A stretch of 64,000 nucleotides of DNA. Source: Pardosa pseudoannulata (taxonomy: Eukaryota > Arthropoda > Arachnida > Araneae > Lycosidae). Below the pieces are notes generated by a model that had not been told where the DNA came from, did not search any database, and was given only the letters and a program-made list of their open reading frames with translations. Made by a program: the position numbers and the translations under genes. Position 1 is the first letter of the stretch. Each line of letters starts with the position of its first letter. Of this stretch, positions 49,201 through 60,427 are shown piece by piece. The stretch spans positions 153,702,021 to 153,766,020 of the forward strand of contig CM063510.1 of NCBI GenBank assembly GCA_032207245.1, in the 5' to 3' direction.

Positions 49201-49210
49201 TAATCTATAC

Positions 49211-49999
49211 CACTGGTTCTCAACTGGGTTGATCTGCCCCCCCCCTCCCAACCATAGGAGACTGATGTGAGCAGGTGTTGGCCTTCAAACTTAATTTTAT
49301 AAATGTCAAATAAATTTATTACATTAATTATCTAATTTACACGATTTTTACCAGCAATAAAACGAATTTACGCGACCGTACCACAACCAATAATTTTCAT
49401 TCCTTATGTTCTGTGTGGAATTAGATTGACATTCAGAAAAATGTATTTAACCCCTTAACGTGCACGCTCTAGTGAACTCGAACACGCTAAACTGGCCAAA
49501 CAGTGCACACTCTAGATAATTCGAGCGGCATTGTACTTTATGTTGCTATAATTTTTCACACTTGAATGCAATCAAGAATTGAAAATAACAATGTGGAAGC
49601 AATGTGTAATGTTACAATATTCGATTATTTTCTGCAATGTTATCAAAATCCAAAATTGCAATAAAAATTTTGATTATTTTTTAATTTTGTAATTTTCTTG
49701 GCAAGACAACGTTTTAAATTGTGCTTTTTACATTAAAAAATTGACTTTGTCTGGTCGGCTTTTTTTTAATGTGCATTAAGGGGTTAATAAACAGCATTTG
49801 TTTGAGTGTTGCTTGATCGTGTCTCAGTAACAAAAATTTGGTGTGTTGCTCTATTGAAGAAAATGATCTAAACATTTTGCCTCTTATAATTGAGTACTAC
49901 TCTATGCTTTAAATTACGGGATTTTTACAAAGGAGGGGGGGGGGGCGTCTTAACACATTCCGTAGGGGGCGTCAGCATAAAAAAGGTTGAGAATCACTG
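49211..49999. mobile_element. hAT MITE with CACTGGTTCTCAA ends
   Basis: 789 bp, with ends CACTGGTTCTCAACTGG and GGTTGAGAATCACTG. Flanks ATCTATAC (49203-49210) and ATCTACAC (50000-50007) match at 7 of 8. Poly-C and poly-G runs lie near the two ends. A piggyBac-like MITE is nested inside. Confidence 0.85.
49451..49783. mobile_element. piggyBac-like MITE 2, nested
   Basis: 333 bp, with ends CCCCTTAACGTGCAC and GTGCATTAAGGGG, bounded by TTAA (49447-49450, 49784-49787). Lies wholly inside the hAT MITE 49211-49999, so it inserted later. Confidence 0.87.
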
Positions 50000-50482
50000 A
50001 TCTACACTATTAAAATCATTTGTAACAGTTTATTATTTTTTTTTTTTTACGATTTTTCTAAAATTACTCAAATTTCGAGTCATTTATGTAATAACTTCCT
50101 GATTTCTCTCAATAATCGAACGGTTCTTTAATATAAAACAACTTACGCTATATGTTGTTTAAGCCTATTATGTTTAAGCCTATATGTTAGAAAAAATTAT
50201 TGAATTCTTTAAAATGACTTTTAGAAAAAATCTTATGAATCCATTTTTAACATGAATTAGTGCTTCAATACATCGTAAAAGGAACCTCTATTCTACACAC
50301 TAAACACATGAAGCGTGAAGTCGCGTAGGCAATAAATTAAATTTCTCTGTAAAGTATCAAGTGCATTTCTGAGGGTTCTTAAAAACCATTTATCATAAAT
50401 TTGTTCTAAATTGGTTAAAAACTGAGACTTGTATAAACGACATAAAACTTTTCCTTTTACTTATACACATAAATTTTGTATA

Positions 50483-51341
50483 TGGAGGAAGAATTGAACA
50501 TGGGAAATCAAATGGTATGCATTATATCTTAGCTTCTTGTAGTATTCTAGCCAACTTTACTCTTTACATACATATATAAATATTGTATTTGGAGAAAGAA
50601 TTGACCTACAACATGGGAAATCAAATGGTATGCATTATATCTTAGCTCCTTGTAGTATTCTAGCCAACTTTTCTCTTAACATATACATATAAATATTGTA
50701 TTTGGAGAAAGAATTGATCTACAACACGGAAAATCAAATGGTATGCATCATATCTTATCTCCTTGTAGTATTCTAGCCAACTTTTCTCTTAACATATACA
50801 TATAAATATTGTATTTGGAGAAAGAATTGAACTATAACACGGAAAATCAAATGGCATGCATTATATTTTAGCTCCTTGTAGTATTCTAGCCAACTTTTCG
50901 CTTTACATATACATATAAATATCGTATTTGGAGAAAGAATTGAACTATAACACAAGAAATCATATGGTATCTATTATATCTTAGTTTCTTGCAGTATTCT
51001 AACCAACTTTTCGCTTTACATATACATATAAATATCGTATTTGGAGAAACAATTGAACTATAACACGGGAAATCAAATGGTATGTATTATATCTTTGCTC
51101 TTTGTAGTATTCTAGCCAACTTTTCTCTTAACATATACATATAATTATTGTATTTAGAGAAAGAATTGATCTACAACACGGAAAATCAAATGGTATGCAT
51201 TATATCTTTGCTCTTTGTAGCATTCTAGTCAACTTTTCTCTTAACATATACATATAAATATTGTATTTGGAGAAAGAATTGAACACGGGAAATCAAATGG
51301 TATGCATTATGTCTTAGCTCCTTGTAAAATTCTATCCAACG
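50483..51341. repeat. 113-bp tandem repeat array, about 8 units
   Basis: The unit start GGAGAAAGAATTGA occurs at 50483, 50591, 50704, 50817, 50930, 51043, 51156 and 51269: one spacing of 108, then six of exactly 113. Each unit has GAAATCAAATGGTATGCATT, CTTGTAGTATTCTAGCCAAC and ACATATACATATAAATATTG. It lies between the candidate first exon and the coding exon of the CHTOP-like gene. Confidence 0.95.
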
Positions 51342-51844
51342 TGATTACATTAAAAACAGTTAAGCAGCATTTCATGATTGCATAAACCGGGAACATACTT
51401 CCCACTGCATCACTAGTGGTCAAAATCCTTTGACACGTATTGTGGAAGATTAATCTACTTTCCTGGTGACATATTTAGCGCATCTTCCCATTTATTTCCT
51501 GACAAAACTCCCCATTCCCGCTAAATATAAATCTTGGCGACCTTTTCTCGAGATCCTCCCGCCCGTGTTTTGGTACGTCAGCCAAAACTGATTTTTGATT
51601 CAAAATATCGCCAGTGCGCCAAGATCATGTTGATAATTTTTGCGTACCTACATCCAGGTAGCGGGGTAAAAGGAGACACTGGAGGTAAAAAAAAATAAAC
51701 AAGGCTTCTATATATTTTGCCGAGGATTCTCGGAGACTGGAGATGTGTTCTGAAACTCTGTGGATTTAGAGCTTCACCTGTTGATTGACTATGTGGTGTT
51801 TCTTATATCGGTGTTAGTGCTTTAAAAACATTTTGTTTTTACAG

Positions 51845-51906
51845 GTTTTATTGATCAAGTGACACCATGTCTATCCAGTCTACCACAAAGATGTCGTTGA
51901 GCAAAG
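51845..51906 (+). CDS. First coding exon of a CHTOP-like gene (partial)
   Basis: An acceptor (TTGTTTTTACAG ending 51844) is followed by 22 bp of 5' UTR, ATG at 51867 in a fair context (GACACCATG), 13 codons plus one base, then the donor GTATGT. The peptide MSIQSTTKMSLSK matches the conserved start of CHTOP (chromatin target of PRMT1), where human has KSTTKMSLNERF. CHTOP binds RNA, is methylated by PRMT1 and works with TREX in mRNA export. Only about eight residues (STTKMSL) carry the homology, so this is a lead, not proof. The next exon should start inside a codon beginning with G; none was recognised in the window. Upstream, the GC-rich block at 44880-45217 could be its noncoding first exon, giving a 6.6-kb intron. 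Confidence 0.42.
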
Positions 51907-52107
51907 GTATGTTTACAGAGAATTTTCTTTAAGTTTTAATATGTGCTGTAATGTTACTGACTCTATCAAGCACGCATATATCGTTCAATGGTTCCTCGGT
52001 GAGACAGCTAAATGAATTTACCTTTAGTCTGTCCTGTACATCATATATGATGTACACACACTAATCCTTGGTAGAGGTTGTGGCAAACACAGTCGGTGTT
52101 ACATAAA

Positions 52108-53584
52108 TCCCCTATATAATAATAGCCTAAGTCATCTGTCCTCAAATTTATGAAGCGGTTGGACCTGGGATGGATAGAGGATTCTTGATGAATTAGGATT
52201 AGTAAAATTCAAAGCGAATAAAGTTTATCATCTCCTAAACTATCGATCCGATTCTAAAAGAAATTGGTATAAATTTGCTTCATATTACAGCAAAAATACT
52301 GCCGTCTTTAAAACGTTTGTAATCCATCACTTTCCCCCTTTTCGAGAGTTTAATACCATATATCAATCCCTATTTTCCCCGGTTAAGAACAGGCGATTAA
52401 ATTTAGCAATTCATCCCATAATAAATAGTAAAAATAACATTTTTTTTTCTATCACTATGACGTCATTCCTTTAACCATCTCATTTAATCATTTCTTTTTT
52501 AAATTATTTAAATACTAGCATATAGCCCATCATATGACGGTATTAGTAAAATTTTTAATATTCCAGAACTGTTAAGTACCCAATGAGGCAGGTAAAAAAT
52601 AGTTTGTGTTTTGGCTGAGAACTGTCTGGTTTACTCTCAATAATTTATTTATCGTCATACTCCTCTAGAGTCTCCCGATCTTGTAATGCAGTTTAGAATC
52701 ACATTGAATTCATTTAGTCAAACCGTGGGGTTATGTATAATAATCAAACACACAAAAGAACAAACTTCTTAATTTCCAAATATATATAAATTAAAAGTTA
52801 GATATTTATTAGTTCGTGAAATAGACTCCTAGACTTATATGAAAAGACTTGTATGAAAATTATTTACGTAATATCTAAGTTCAGTGATAAAAGATACTAA
52901 AATAGTGTAGACGATATTTAAATAGTTTAAAATATGAAATGATTAAATGAGATGGTTAAAGGAATGACGTCACAATGCTAGAAAAATTGTTATTTTTATT
53001 CTCTTTATTAAGTGATTAATGGATAAATGGATAAATTTAATCGCCTGCTCTTAACCGGGGAAAATAGAGCTTGAAATAATGGCATTAAACTCTCGAAAAG
53101 GAAGAAAGGGTTGGATTTCGAACGTTTTAAAGACGACAGTATTTTTTGTTGTGATATGAAGCATATTTATACCAATTTATTTTAGAATCGGATCGATAGT
53201 TTAGGAGAAGATAAACTTTATTCGCTTTGAATGGATGCCTCTATCGATTCCAGGTCCAACCCCTTCATAAATTGGAGGACAGACGTACAGATAACTTAGG
53301 CTATTATCATATACGGGATCTGCATTATTTTCATACGTTTTATCGCTGAACTTAGCTATTATGTAAATAATTTTCTTTTATATTTGGCTTAAATAATTTA
53401 TAAGCCAAACTAAGATTGCGTACATATGTGATAATCTTAAATTTAATCATGGATTATTTTTTGTTGTAAGATAATTCTCAGCCCAAAGGGGAGTCATTTT
53501 TTTTTATTTGTCTCGTAAGGTATTTTACAATTCTGGAAAATTAAAAAATTTACTGATCCCGTCATATGACGGGCTATATGCTAA
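52108..53584 (+). mobile_element. Non-autonomous Helitron, copy 4, containing an inverted copy
   Basis: Starts TCCCCTATATAATAATAGCC after A and ends GGGCTATATGCTAA before T; CTAA still fits the CTRR rule. Without the nested copy (52515-53318) the outer element is about 673 bp and collinear with its sisters. Confidence 0.87.
52515..53318 (-). mobile_element. Inverted Helitron copy nested in a Helitron
   Basis: 804 bp on the - strand: on the + strand it begins CTAGCATATAGCCCATCATA and ends GGCTATTATCATATACGGGA, between A and T of the host Helitron, with no duplication. It has the same length as copy 1 at 11516-12319. Confidence 0.87.
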
Positions 53585-53680
53585 TAAGTTATATTTGCTT
53601 ACGTTTTGGAACAAAATGTTATGTGATAAGTGTTCAACACACGCACTTTTAAATTCTTTATAGCGGGTTTGTGTATATCT

Positions 53681-53823
53681 ATCTATTCATATCTATCTTT
53701 CTATATCTCTAGCTATGTATCTTTCTATCTATCTATATTTCTATATATCTATCTATATTTCTATCTGCCTATCTTTCTATCTATCTCTCTATCTATATGT
53801 CTATCTATCTATCTATCTCTATG
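53681..53823. repeat. (TATC)n-type microsatellite
   Basis: Imperfect TATC/TATT repeats of about 140 bp; open frames here are low-complexity shadows. Confidence 0.92.
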
Positions 53824-54012
53824 CTTTAATGCTAATCTCATCTAATGCTTTATACCATTGTGTATCCCATGGGATACGCAATGAATTACGTTTTAAGCAG
53901 AAAATAATTTTGTGTAGTGTCTTAAATTTAGTTGCACCTTTCAGTTATACCTATGAAATTTAAAGCTTTATATCTAATGTACGCTATATAACTATTCTCT
54001 CATATGGAAAAA

Positions 54013-54196
54013 GGCCGAACGATGGCCGATTGGTTAGGATGCTGGCCTTCGGTACCGGAGTTCGTGGGTTTGAATCTCACAGTGGTATGAATATTCGTAG
54101 CCTTTCGGAATCGGCTTTAAGCTGTAGGTCCCGGTCTCATTAGCCTTAGTGTTGCAAAAAGTAGACCGTAGCGCTCCAAACCAAACCAAACCAAAC
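54013..54196 (+). mobile_element. tRNA-derived SINE, subfamily A
   Basis: 184 bp with a perfect 12-bp duplication CATATGGAAAAA (54001-54012, 54197-54208). Has the head GATGGCCGATTGGTTAGG, the A-type GTGTTGCAAAAAGTAGACCG, and an extended (CCAAA)n tail with four units. Confidence 0.96.
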
Positions 54197-54521
54197 CATA
54201 TGGAAAAAGTGAAAAAGCAACTCTTTACCTGTCCTGTACATTTCATATAATATACACCTCTAATGCTTTTACACGTTTGTACATCAAGTGTGATAATCAA
54301 TGAACTCTATTTTAAGTGATAAATAATTTGTTATAGCGTCTTGAATTTAGTTAGATTTTTTAGTTACAAGAATGAAATTTAAAGCTTTATGTCTTATGCC
54401 TATTTTATAATTATTTTCTTATATAAAGACAGACAAGCTGTTTGCCTATCCTTTACATCGCATGTGATATACACATCTTATGCTGTATAAGTTTGTATAT
54501 GAAGTGTGATACATAATGCTC

Positions 54522-54525
<4 letters not shown>

Positions 54526-54603
<78 letters not shown>

Positions 54604-54762
54604 GTATGTATATATATGTTTATGTATGTATGTGTATATATATATATGTATGTATATGTATGTATATATATGTGTGTGTATGTATGTATATGTATGTGTA
54701 TATGTATGTGTGTATGTATATATATGTTTATGTATATATATATGTGTGTATGTATGTATATG

Positions 54763-54812
<50 letters not shown>

Positions 54813-55073
54813 CATATATGTATATATGTATGTGTATATATACACATATATATATGTATATATATGTTTTATGTATATATATATATGTGTATATGTATAT
54901 ATATGTATATATATGTATGTGTATATGTATATGTATATATATATGTGTATGTATATATATGTGTATATGTGCATGTATATATATGTATATATATGTTTAT
55001 GTATATATATATATATGTGTGTATGTATGTATATGTATGTGTGTATCTATATGTGTATGTGTATGTATGTATC

Positions 55074-55108
<35 letters not shown>

Positions 55109-55189
55109 GTATATGTATATATATGTATATATATATATATGTTTGTATATGTGCATATATATGTTTGTATATATATATATATATATGTT

Positions 55190-55233
<44 letters not shown>

Positions 55234-55240
55234 TATATAA
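54526..55240. repeat. Compound (TA)n/(TATG)n tract, ~715 bp
   Basis: Pure TA blocks alternate with TATG, TGTATG and TATGTTTG units. Because no stop codon arises from these repeats in several frames, long Tyr/Ile/Val/Cys frames appear on both strands (up to 270 codons); they are not genes. Confidence 0.97.
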
Positions 55241-55362
55241 TAAGGCGAAATTAATCCGCGGGGTACAAGGGAAATTTAGCCCTATTATTTTTGATTGCCT
55301 TGGCATACTGGCCAATGAGAAGCAGTAGTGGCTGTATTACAAGAAAACAGTGAAATTTGATT

Positions 55363-55384
55363 ATTTACATATCCATTCATAAAC

Positions 55385-55426
<42 letters not shown>

Positions 55427-55448
55427 GTTTCTGAATGGATATGTAAAT
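55363..55448. repeat. Hairpin: 26-bp inverted arms around an AT loop
   Basis: The left arm 55363-55388 (ATTTACATATCCATTCATAA onward) and the right arm 55423-55448 are complementary at 25 of 26 bases, separated by pure (AT)n. Confidence 0.92.
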
Positions 55449-55822
55449 ACACACACACACACAAACTTATATGTATATTTTCAATGGGGGGGGCAACACT
55501 TGCCTTTATTATCATTGGCCTTTACGATGACTTAGTTTTTGTTGACCATTTTATTTTTAGAGCAATGTATAGACGGGTTAACACTAGTTCCTATGAGGGA
55601 CAACAAAAATATATCCAATCCTTATTCTTGAATTGAACTCAAGGTCATGGAGTGCAAGTACAAAACGCTAACCACTGTACAATCCGGGTGGTTATGTATA
55701 TGTTTGTGTACATATATGTGTATATACGTATGATATGTATGTATATATAATATGTACACACTAACAATATCTGGATTCATTCCTCAGCTAAAAGCGCCAT
55801 CTATACGTTACCAAATGCTGTA

Positions 55823-55995
55823 TGATTGCCGAATGGGTATGGCGCTTCTCTAGCACTAGAGTTTAAGGGTTCGAATTCTGCTGCTTGTATGGATGTTCGT
55901 AGCCGTTCGAAATCGCATCTAAGCAGTAGTTCCCGGTCTCATCAGACCTTATGTATGTAACAAAGAGTTACAGTTGGACAAAGCAAGAGCGAAAC
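55823..55995 (+). mobile_element. Degenerate tRNA-derived SINE
   Basis: TTGCCGAATGGGTATGGCGC, AAGGGTTCGAATTCTG, GGATGTTCGTAGCCGTTCG, AAGCAGTAGTTCCCGGTCTC and a GAAACCAACC tail align in order with the family at reduced identity. No duplication identified. Confidence 0.78.
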
Positions 55996-56250
55996 CAACC
56001 TAGAGGTGAAAGCGGAGTGACCCTCCTTCGACCCTATTGGTCAAGAGGGGTTGCTAACCGCGGAGTAGCCCGCTTCGGCCCAGCAACGTTCCCCAACGAA
56101 CTTTTTTTAGAGAGATCTGCAGGCCCCCTCGGAGAGAGAGCAAAGGAGAAGGATCTGGGATTTTTGGATCTTCTGCAAGAGTTCGAGCGCCATTTTTTTT
56201 TCTCTCATCAAAGCGCCATGTTTGTTAAATCTTCGACCTAGTGTGGTTAA
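55990..56250 (+). other. GC-rich block with a 96-residue open frame
   Basis: A strongly GC-enriched stretch (AACCGCGGAGTAGCCCGCTT, CCCCTCGGAGAGAGAGC) next to a SINE. A frame spans 55951-56241 but starts in SINE sequence and shows no domain. It could be an LTR fragment or a promoter/first exon. No call possible. Confidence 0.3.
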
Positions 56251-56418
56251 TTTGGCGTCATAGCCCTAAAACCATTTTATATATCTATTGCCATTTACAT
56301 CTTTATTTAATATTTAATAAACAAAATTCAGCAGGAAAAGTTAGTTTTTTTCCCAATTAACACTATGATTGCGGCTGCCTTTGATGCTATGTCAGCCTCA
56401 TCTTAACAGTGTATTTAA

Positions 56419-57026
56419 CACGTTGACTGCCAGACGCATTTTCGATGGTTTGTCCACGGCACCGACGTGAACTTTTCATTATGCTATGTATATGCTGAAA
56501 TATTACTTGCAGCAGATAAAATAAGTTATAAAATCATGCTTGAAGCAGTTTTCATGGTGGGTGGTACGCTGAATCCCACGGCGCGGTAGGCAATCGTTAC
56601 GATTGTCCCATATTTCAAACAATCGTGCTTCGATTGCTAAGTGATTACTCTCATTCTTTAGCATTCAAAGCAGCTAGGAAGAACTAGAGCGAAGAATTTG
56701 ACTAAAAAACTGGTGACATAATGTTCCAATTGCTTTGTTTCGTCTTTTCTTTCCCTTGAATATTTCAATCTGACTCATTGCAATATGCATTGATAAATGT
56801 ATATTTTTCATAAACTGATAAAATTATCTTTGTTTGTTCTATACTGCATTAACTTCTTCAAACCATTAAAATAACAACGGTATTCATGAAAAAATTATCA
56901 GTATCCATATTTACTATAATTATGTACTTTTATTGTTTACTGCTTCACCGGTCACCGGTGCCTCCAACGGCGCTGTAGCCAAGTTGAGTGCCGAACACCG
57001 GTGATCCCCCCATGGCAGTCAACGTG
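56419..57026. mobile_element. piggyBac-like MITE 3, TTAA flanks
   Basis: 608 bp, with ends CACGTTGACTGCCA and TGGCAGTCAACGTG (perfect 14-bp inverted repeats), bounded by TTAA (56415-56418, 57027-57030). Contains a CACCGGTCACCGGTG palindrome near 56945. No transposase. Confidence 0.9.
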
Positions 57027-57030
57027 TTAA

Positions 57031-58440
57031 AAAGTAGGCTGTAGATTTCTTAACTAACCAACTAAACACTTAACAAACCTTATAGAAAAAAAAATCCCAT
57101 TTTCTTTGTGTTTCAAAATGTTGGTAGTAAGAAGCATAATGGAAATTTTGCCCCAGAGAGATTATTATCAAACATTGTGGAAGTTTCCCTAACTTTTCCC
57201 TCCGCTTTTTCCCTCTCTTAAATGTACTTATTGGTGGAAGAAATCGTTTTTCAACATTTTAGTATTTGCGACGCAATTTTCAATCATAGTTTTTATCTCG
57301 CCAATTATATATACAATAAGAATGTATTTTGAATATTTTTACACCAAAAACTACACTACAATCTTAATTACAAACCTTAGAGCTACCAAGCAATTACTTA
57401 TTGAAAGCAGTTAATTTATTGAAATTAAAAAAAAAATTATTCGGTAAGACAAAGGGACCAAGGGAGTCGGCAGTAATTGTTAAACTTGTTTTGAATTTGG
57501 TATTAATTATTAAATACATTGTGCGGTACTAATTCAGTCTTATTCATAAGTGTGATAGATTAGTGTATTTGTATATAGTTTTTGGTTGTGCGAGGACGCA
57601 CTTTTTTTAGCTTTCCTTTCAGTAAAGTAATAATTAATAATTTAAAAAAATTAATAAAATAATGAATAATAAATTAATAATAAATAAGTAATAAAAATCA
57701 ACATTAGTAATTGTTAATAAATAATTAATAACAAATTTTGATGATAAATAATAAATAAAAATAAAATTTGATAATTTTTTTAATATTCTTTTCATATGCT
57801 TGCGGGCCCTTATTTAGTGTTAATATGCCACCCTAGGTAGTCGTAAGTCAGAAAATAGTCACACACATTATTTTATGATGCTATTAGGAATAGTTTGTAG
57901 GGTATTGGGCGCACAAACTAAAAAACATAAAAGGGAAAAATACATTTAAAATTTTGAGTTATATATGAATGTGATAGATGTGGAAAATCACGTAATCCTT
58001 TATAGTTTTCATTCCATTTGAGATATAGAAATGTTATCAGAATGTGTAAAGCATTCTTCACCGGCCAGTAGAAGTAGCCCATATTTTTAGTTGCTTGACA
58101 ACGTTACTAGATTCAGTCAAAGCAGAATGTGAGAAAACCACCCAGAACACAATACCAATGAAAATACTTAGTAATCCCCCTCTCCTTTTTTTACAACTCA
58201 TTGGTAAGAGACAATCGTTCATCTGTAATATGTTCTAAGAAAATGCCATTTTGAGGAGGGAGAATCACGTGAATGACTTCTCATGAGAAAAAGTGTTAAA
58301 TCAGCGATACTTTTGTGAGTTGTTAAAACATGAGTGACGAAAATACAAATAACGGTATCATTTTTTCCCCTGCAGCAGGCGATACAGACATTATCCTAAC
58401 GCCTTAATAAGGCTGCGAACCTGTTACTCATTTAGCACCA
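57031..58440. other. Intergenic DNA, TAA-rich patch
   Basis: No gene seen. 57630-57775 is dominated by AATAATTAATAA-type low-complexity sequence. Confidence 0.4.
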
Positions 58441-58477
58441 CCCGAAAAGCACGTGTAGCTTAAGGTATGCTACAGAC

Positions 58478-58804
58478 GGGGGTTTTCGACCACGAGGAAT
58501 CGATTGGCTGTAGTTCTGACGAATTAATCCTATACTATAATACGAGGAATGGTTGTCAAGTCGAAAATCGCCCCAGAATTAATAAACTGTAGTAAACTTG
58601 GGGATCTGGGGTTTTTGGTCACGAGGAATCGATTGGCATCGGTTTTGACGCGCTAAGGTCACGTAGTTCGGCGCTACAGATAGGGCCGGGTTCGAACCCC
58701 GGTGCGGGCAAACTTTTTTCTCATGCGTCCAAACCAAGTGAAAATTGGTACCCGGGGGTTTTCGACCACGAGGAATCGATTGGCTGTAGTTCTGACGAAT
58801 TAAT
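58478..58804. repeat. Three dispersed copies of a 50-bp GC-richer unit
   Basis: GGGGGTTTTCGACCACGAGG, ATCGATTGGCTGTAGTTCTG and ACGAATTAAT occur near 58478-58528 and 58754-58804 almost identically, with a more diverged copy at about 58608-58660. Confidence 0.85.
58680..58715 (+). other. tRNA-like T-arm fragment
   Basis: GGCCGGGTTCGAACCCCGG forms a perfect T-arm with a B-box, followed by TGCGGGCA and a T run, like the 3' half of a tRNA. No matching acceptor-stem 5' strand (TGCCCGC) or cloverleaf is found upstream, so it is not called a tRNA gene. Confidence 0.4.
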
Positions 58805-60175
58805 AATAATAATAATAATAAAAGTCTTTATTGATTTGTCTTTATTCCTTGATATCGGTTTCCATTTTTATTTTCTATCAACTCTAAATATTAAATTAAT
58901 GTAGCAAAGTATATATAACACATAAACGATATAGTAAAAAAAAATAATGCAAACAAAAATTTTGAAAACCAACCACAAAAAATTAAAAAATAATGCTTCA
59001 CTAACGTGCCGAAACAACCTCGCCGTTCAATTTCCAAAGCCACACTAAACACAGAGCATATAACTTATCAAAGTCCGTCGCCGCGTTAGTGCGTCGTCGG
59101 CATACCAGGAGGTGCCGCTCTGACGCGCCAGTGCGTCGGTGGCAGCGAACGTGTTAAGGAACTGATTTCGATTTCAAATCACCGTCAACAAAGTTCGACA
59201 TTTCAACATTCATCAGATTTCAAGCTACATTTTCAACAGGCAGAACGCACCTCTACATGAAATGCTTCAAGGAGCCGGAATTTTGGAACAACAAGCGATC
59301 AACTCAATTATACCCACAAATGGACAACTAGAAAATATCGTCATTGTCAGAATGCTTCTCCATTCAACACACTTCAATCTTTACACTGCTCACTTTGTAC
59401 CATTTCTTTAATTGTATAATTTTTTGTTATCAATTACATTTTATTTTCTATGACTTTTCAAACTTTACCTTTGTATAGAATAGTTCCCTTTCCAAACAAC
59501 TTTGTTTAGAATAGTTTACAATGGTGCACTTTAACCGGTTATCTTTTCACTAATGGTTTCACAAATTTTCTTATGGCATGTATTGTTTTGATAAATCACA
59601 ATTGAAAATTTAAATCTTCGAGTTAGCTTCGATACCTGTTTTCTCCGAGCGGAGCTCGGTCACCCGGTACTATGTAATATATCGAAATTATTTAACTTTA
59701 TTCCCTTAAAAACCTCCTCTCTCTGTCTAATTCCTTAAAATCTTTTTCCCAGCCTCTAAATGTCTTAAACAAAGGAGCGTTCTCGACTTAAAATTCTATC
59801 GATACTTTTCCCAAAGCTTTCTGTCCTATAGATGTAAATTTTCTGTCTATTCAACACGTTTTACGGCTGTCATCGGCAAATGGCTCAGCGTTTTTCCCCG
59901 CTCTTAACACCTAATTCGCTGAGTAAGTTTCTTCTACCTTGAGAAAATACTTTTCTGTCTTCGCTCTTGGGCCCACCCTGTTCGAGCAAAGTGATTTTTG
60001 TGAGCAAGTGATTTCCAAAAAATTCGGTAGTTTTTCTGGGTCTTGGAATTCTTCAAATGATATGAATGATTTTATCCGTTCTCAATTGGATTTTATAATT
60101 AGGAAACAGTCCAAAAGATATCCTCTAATTAATTATTTTGCATGTCATTTATTCACAGTTTTCAATTATAAATAA
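58805..60175. other. Unassigned region, possible retroelement debris
   Basis: Begins with (AAT)n at 58801-58821. GC-rich sequence at 59080-59157 ends GGCAGCGAACGTGTTAA, which looks like one end of a fourth TTAA element, but no partner was found. The frame at 59939-60175 shows no domain. Confidence 0.35.
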
Positions 60176-60202
60176 ATGAAAAAATAATTTTAAAAATTAC
60201 TG

Positions 60203-60204
<2 letters not shown>

Positions 60205-60264
<60 letters not shown>
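60205..60264. repeat. (TA)n microsatellite
   Basis: About 30 TA units. Confidence 0.95.
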
Positions 60265-60266
<2 letters not shown>

Positions 60267-60373
60267 TTTTAAATCTTTTTACATAACTACATTGAAGGTC
60301 TCATATTAAATTTTCAAGCAAATTAATTAAAAAGAATAGAAATCAATTTTGAAATTACGTTGTAGCTTTAATT

Positions 60374-60376
<3 letters not shown>

Positions 60377-60426
<50 letters not shown>

Positions 60427-60427
60427 C
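60377..60427. repeat. (CA)n(TA)n microsatellite
   Basis: About 15 CA units running into about 10 TA units. Confidence 0.95.

Noticed and set aside
50483..51341. CRISPR-like array
   Set aside because: Whole 113-bp units are repeated without unique spacers and the setting is eukaryotic; it is an ordinary tandem repeat.
54453..55328. Several long overlapping frames (77 to 270 codons) on both strands
   Set aside because: They arise from TA/TATG repeats, which lack stops in several frames; the peptides are only Tyr/Ile/Val/Cys/His repeats.
55951..56241. 96-residue frame in GC-rich DNA
   Set aside because: It begins within SINE sequence and shows no recognisable domain or splice sites, so it was kept only as a compositional block.
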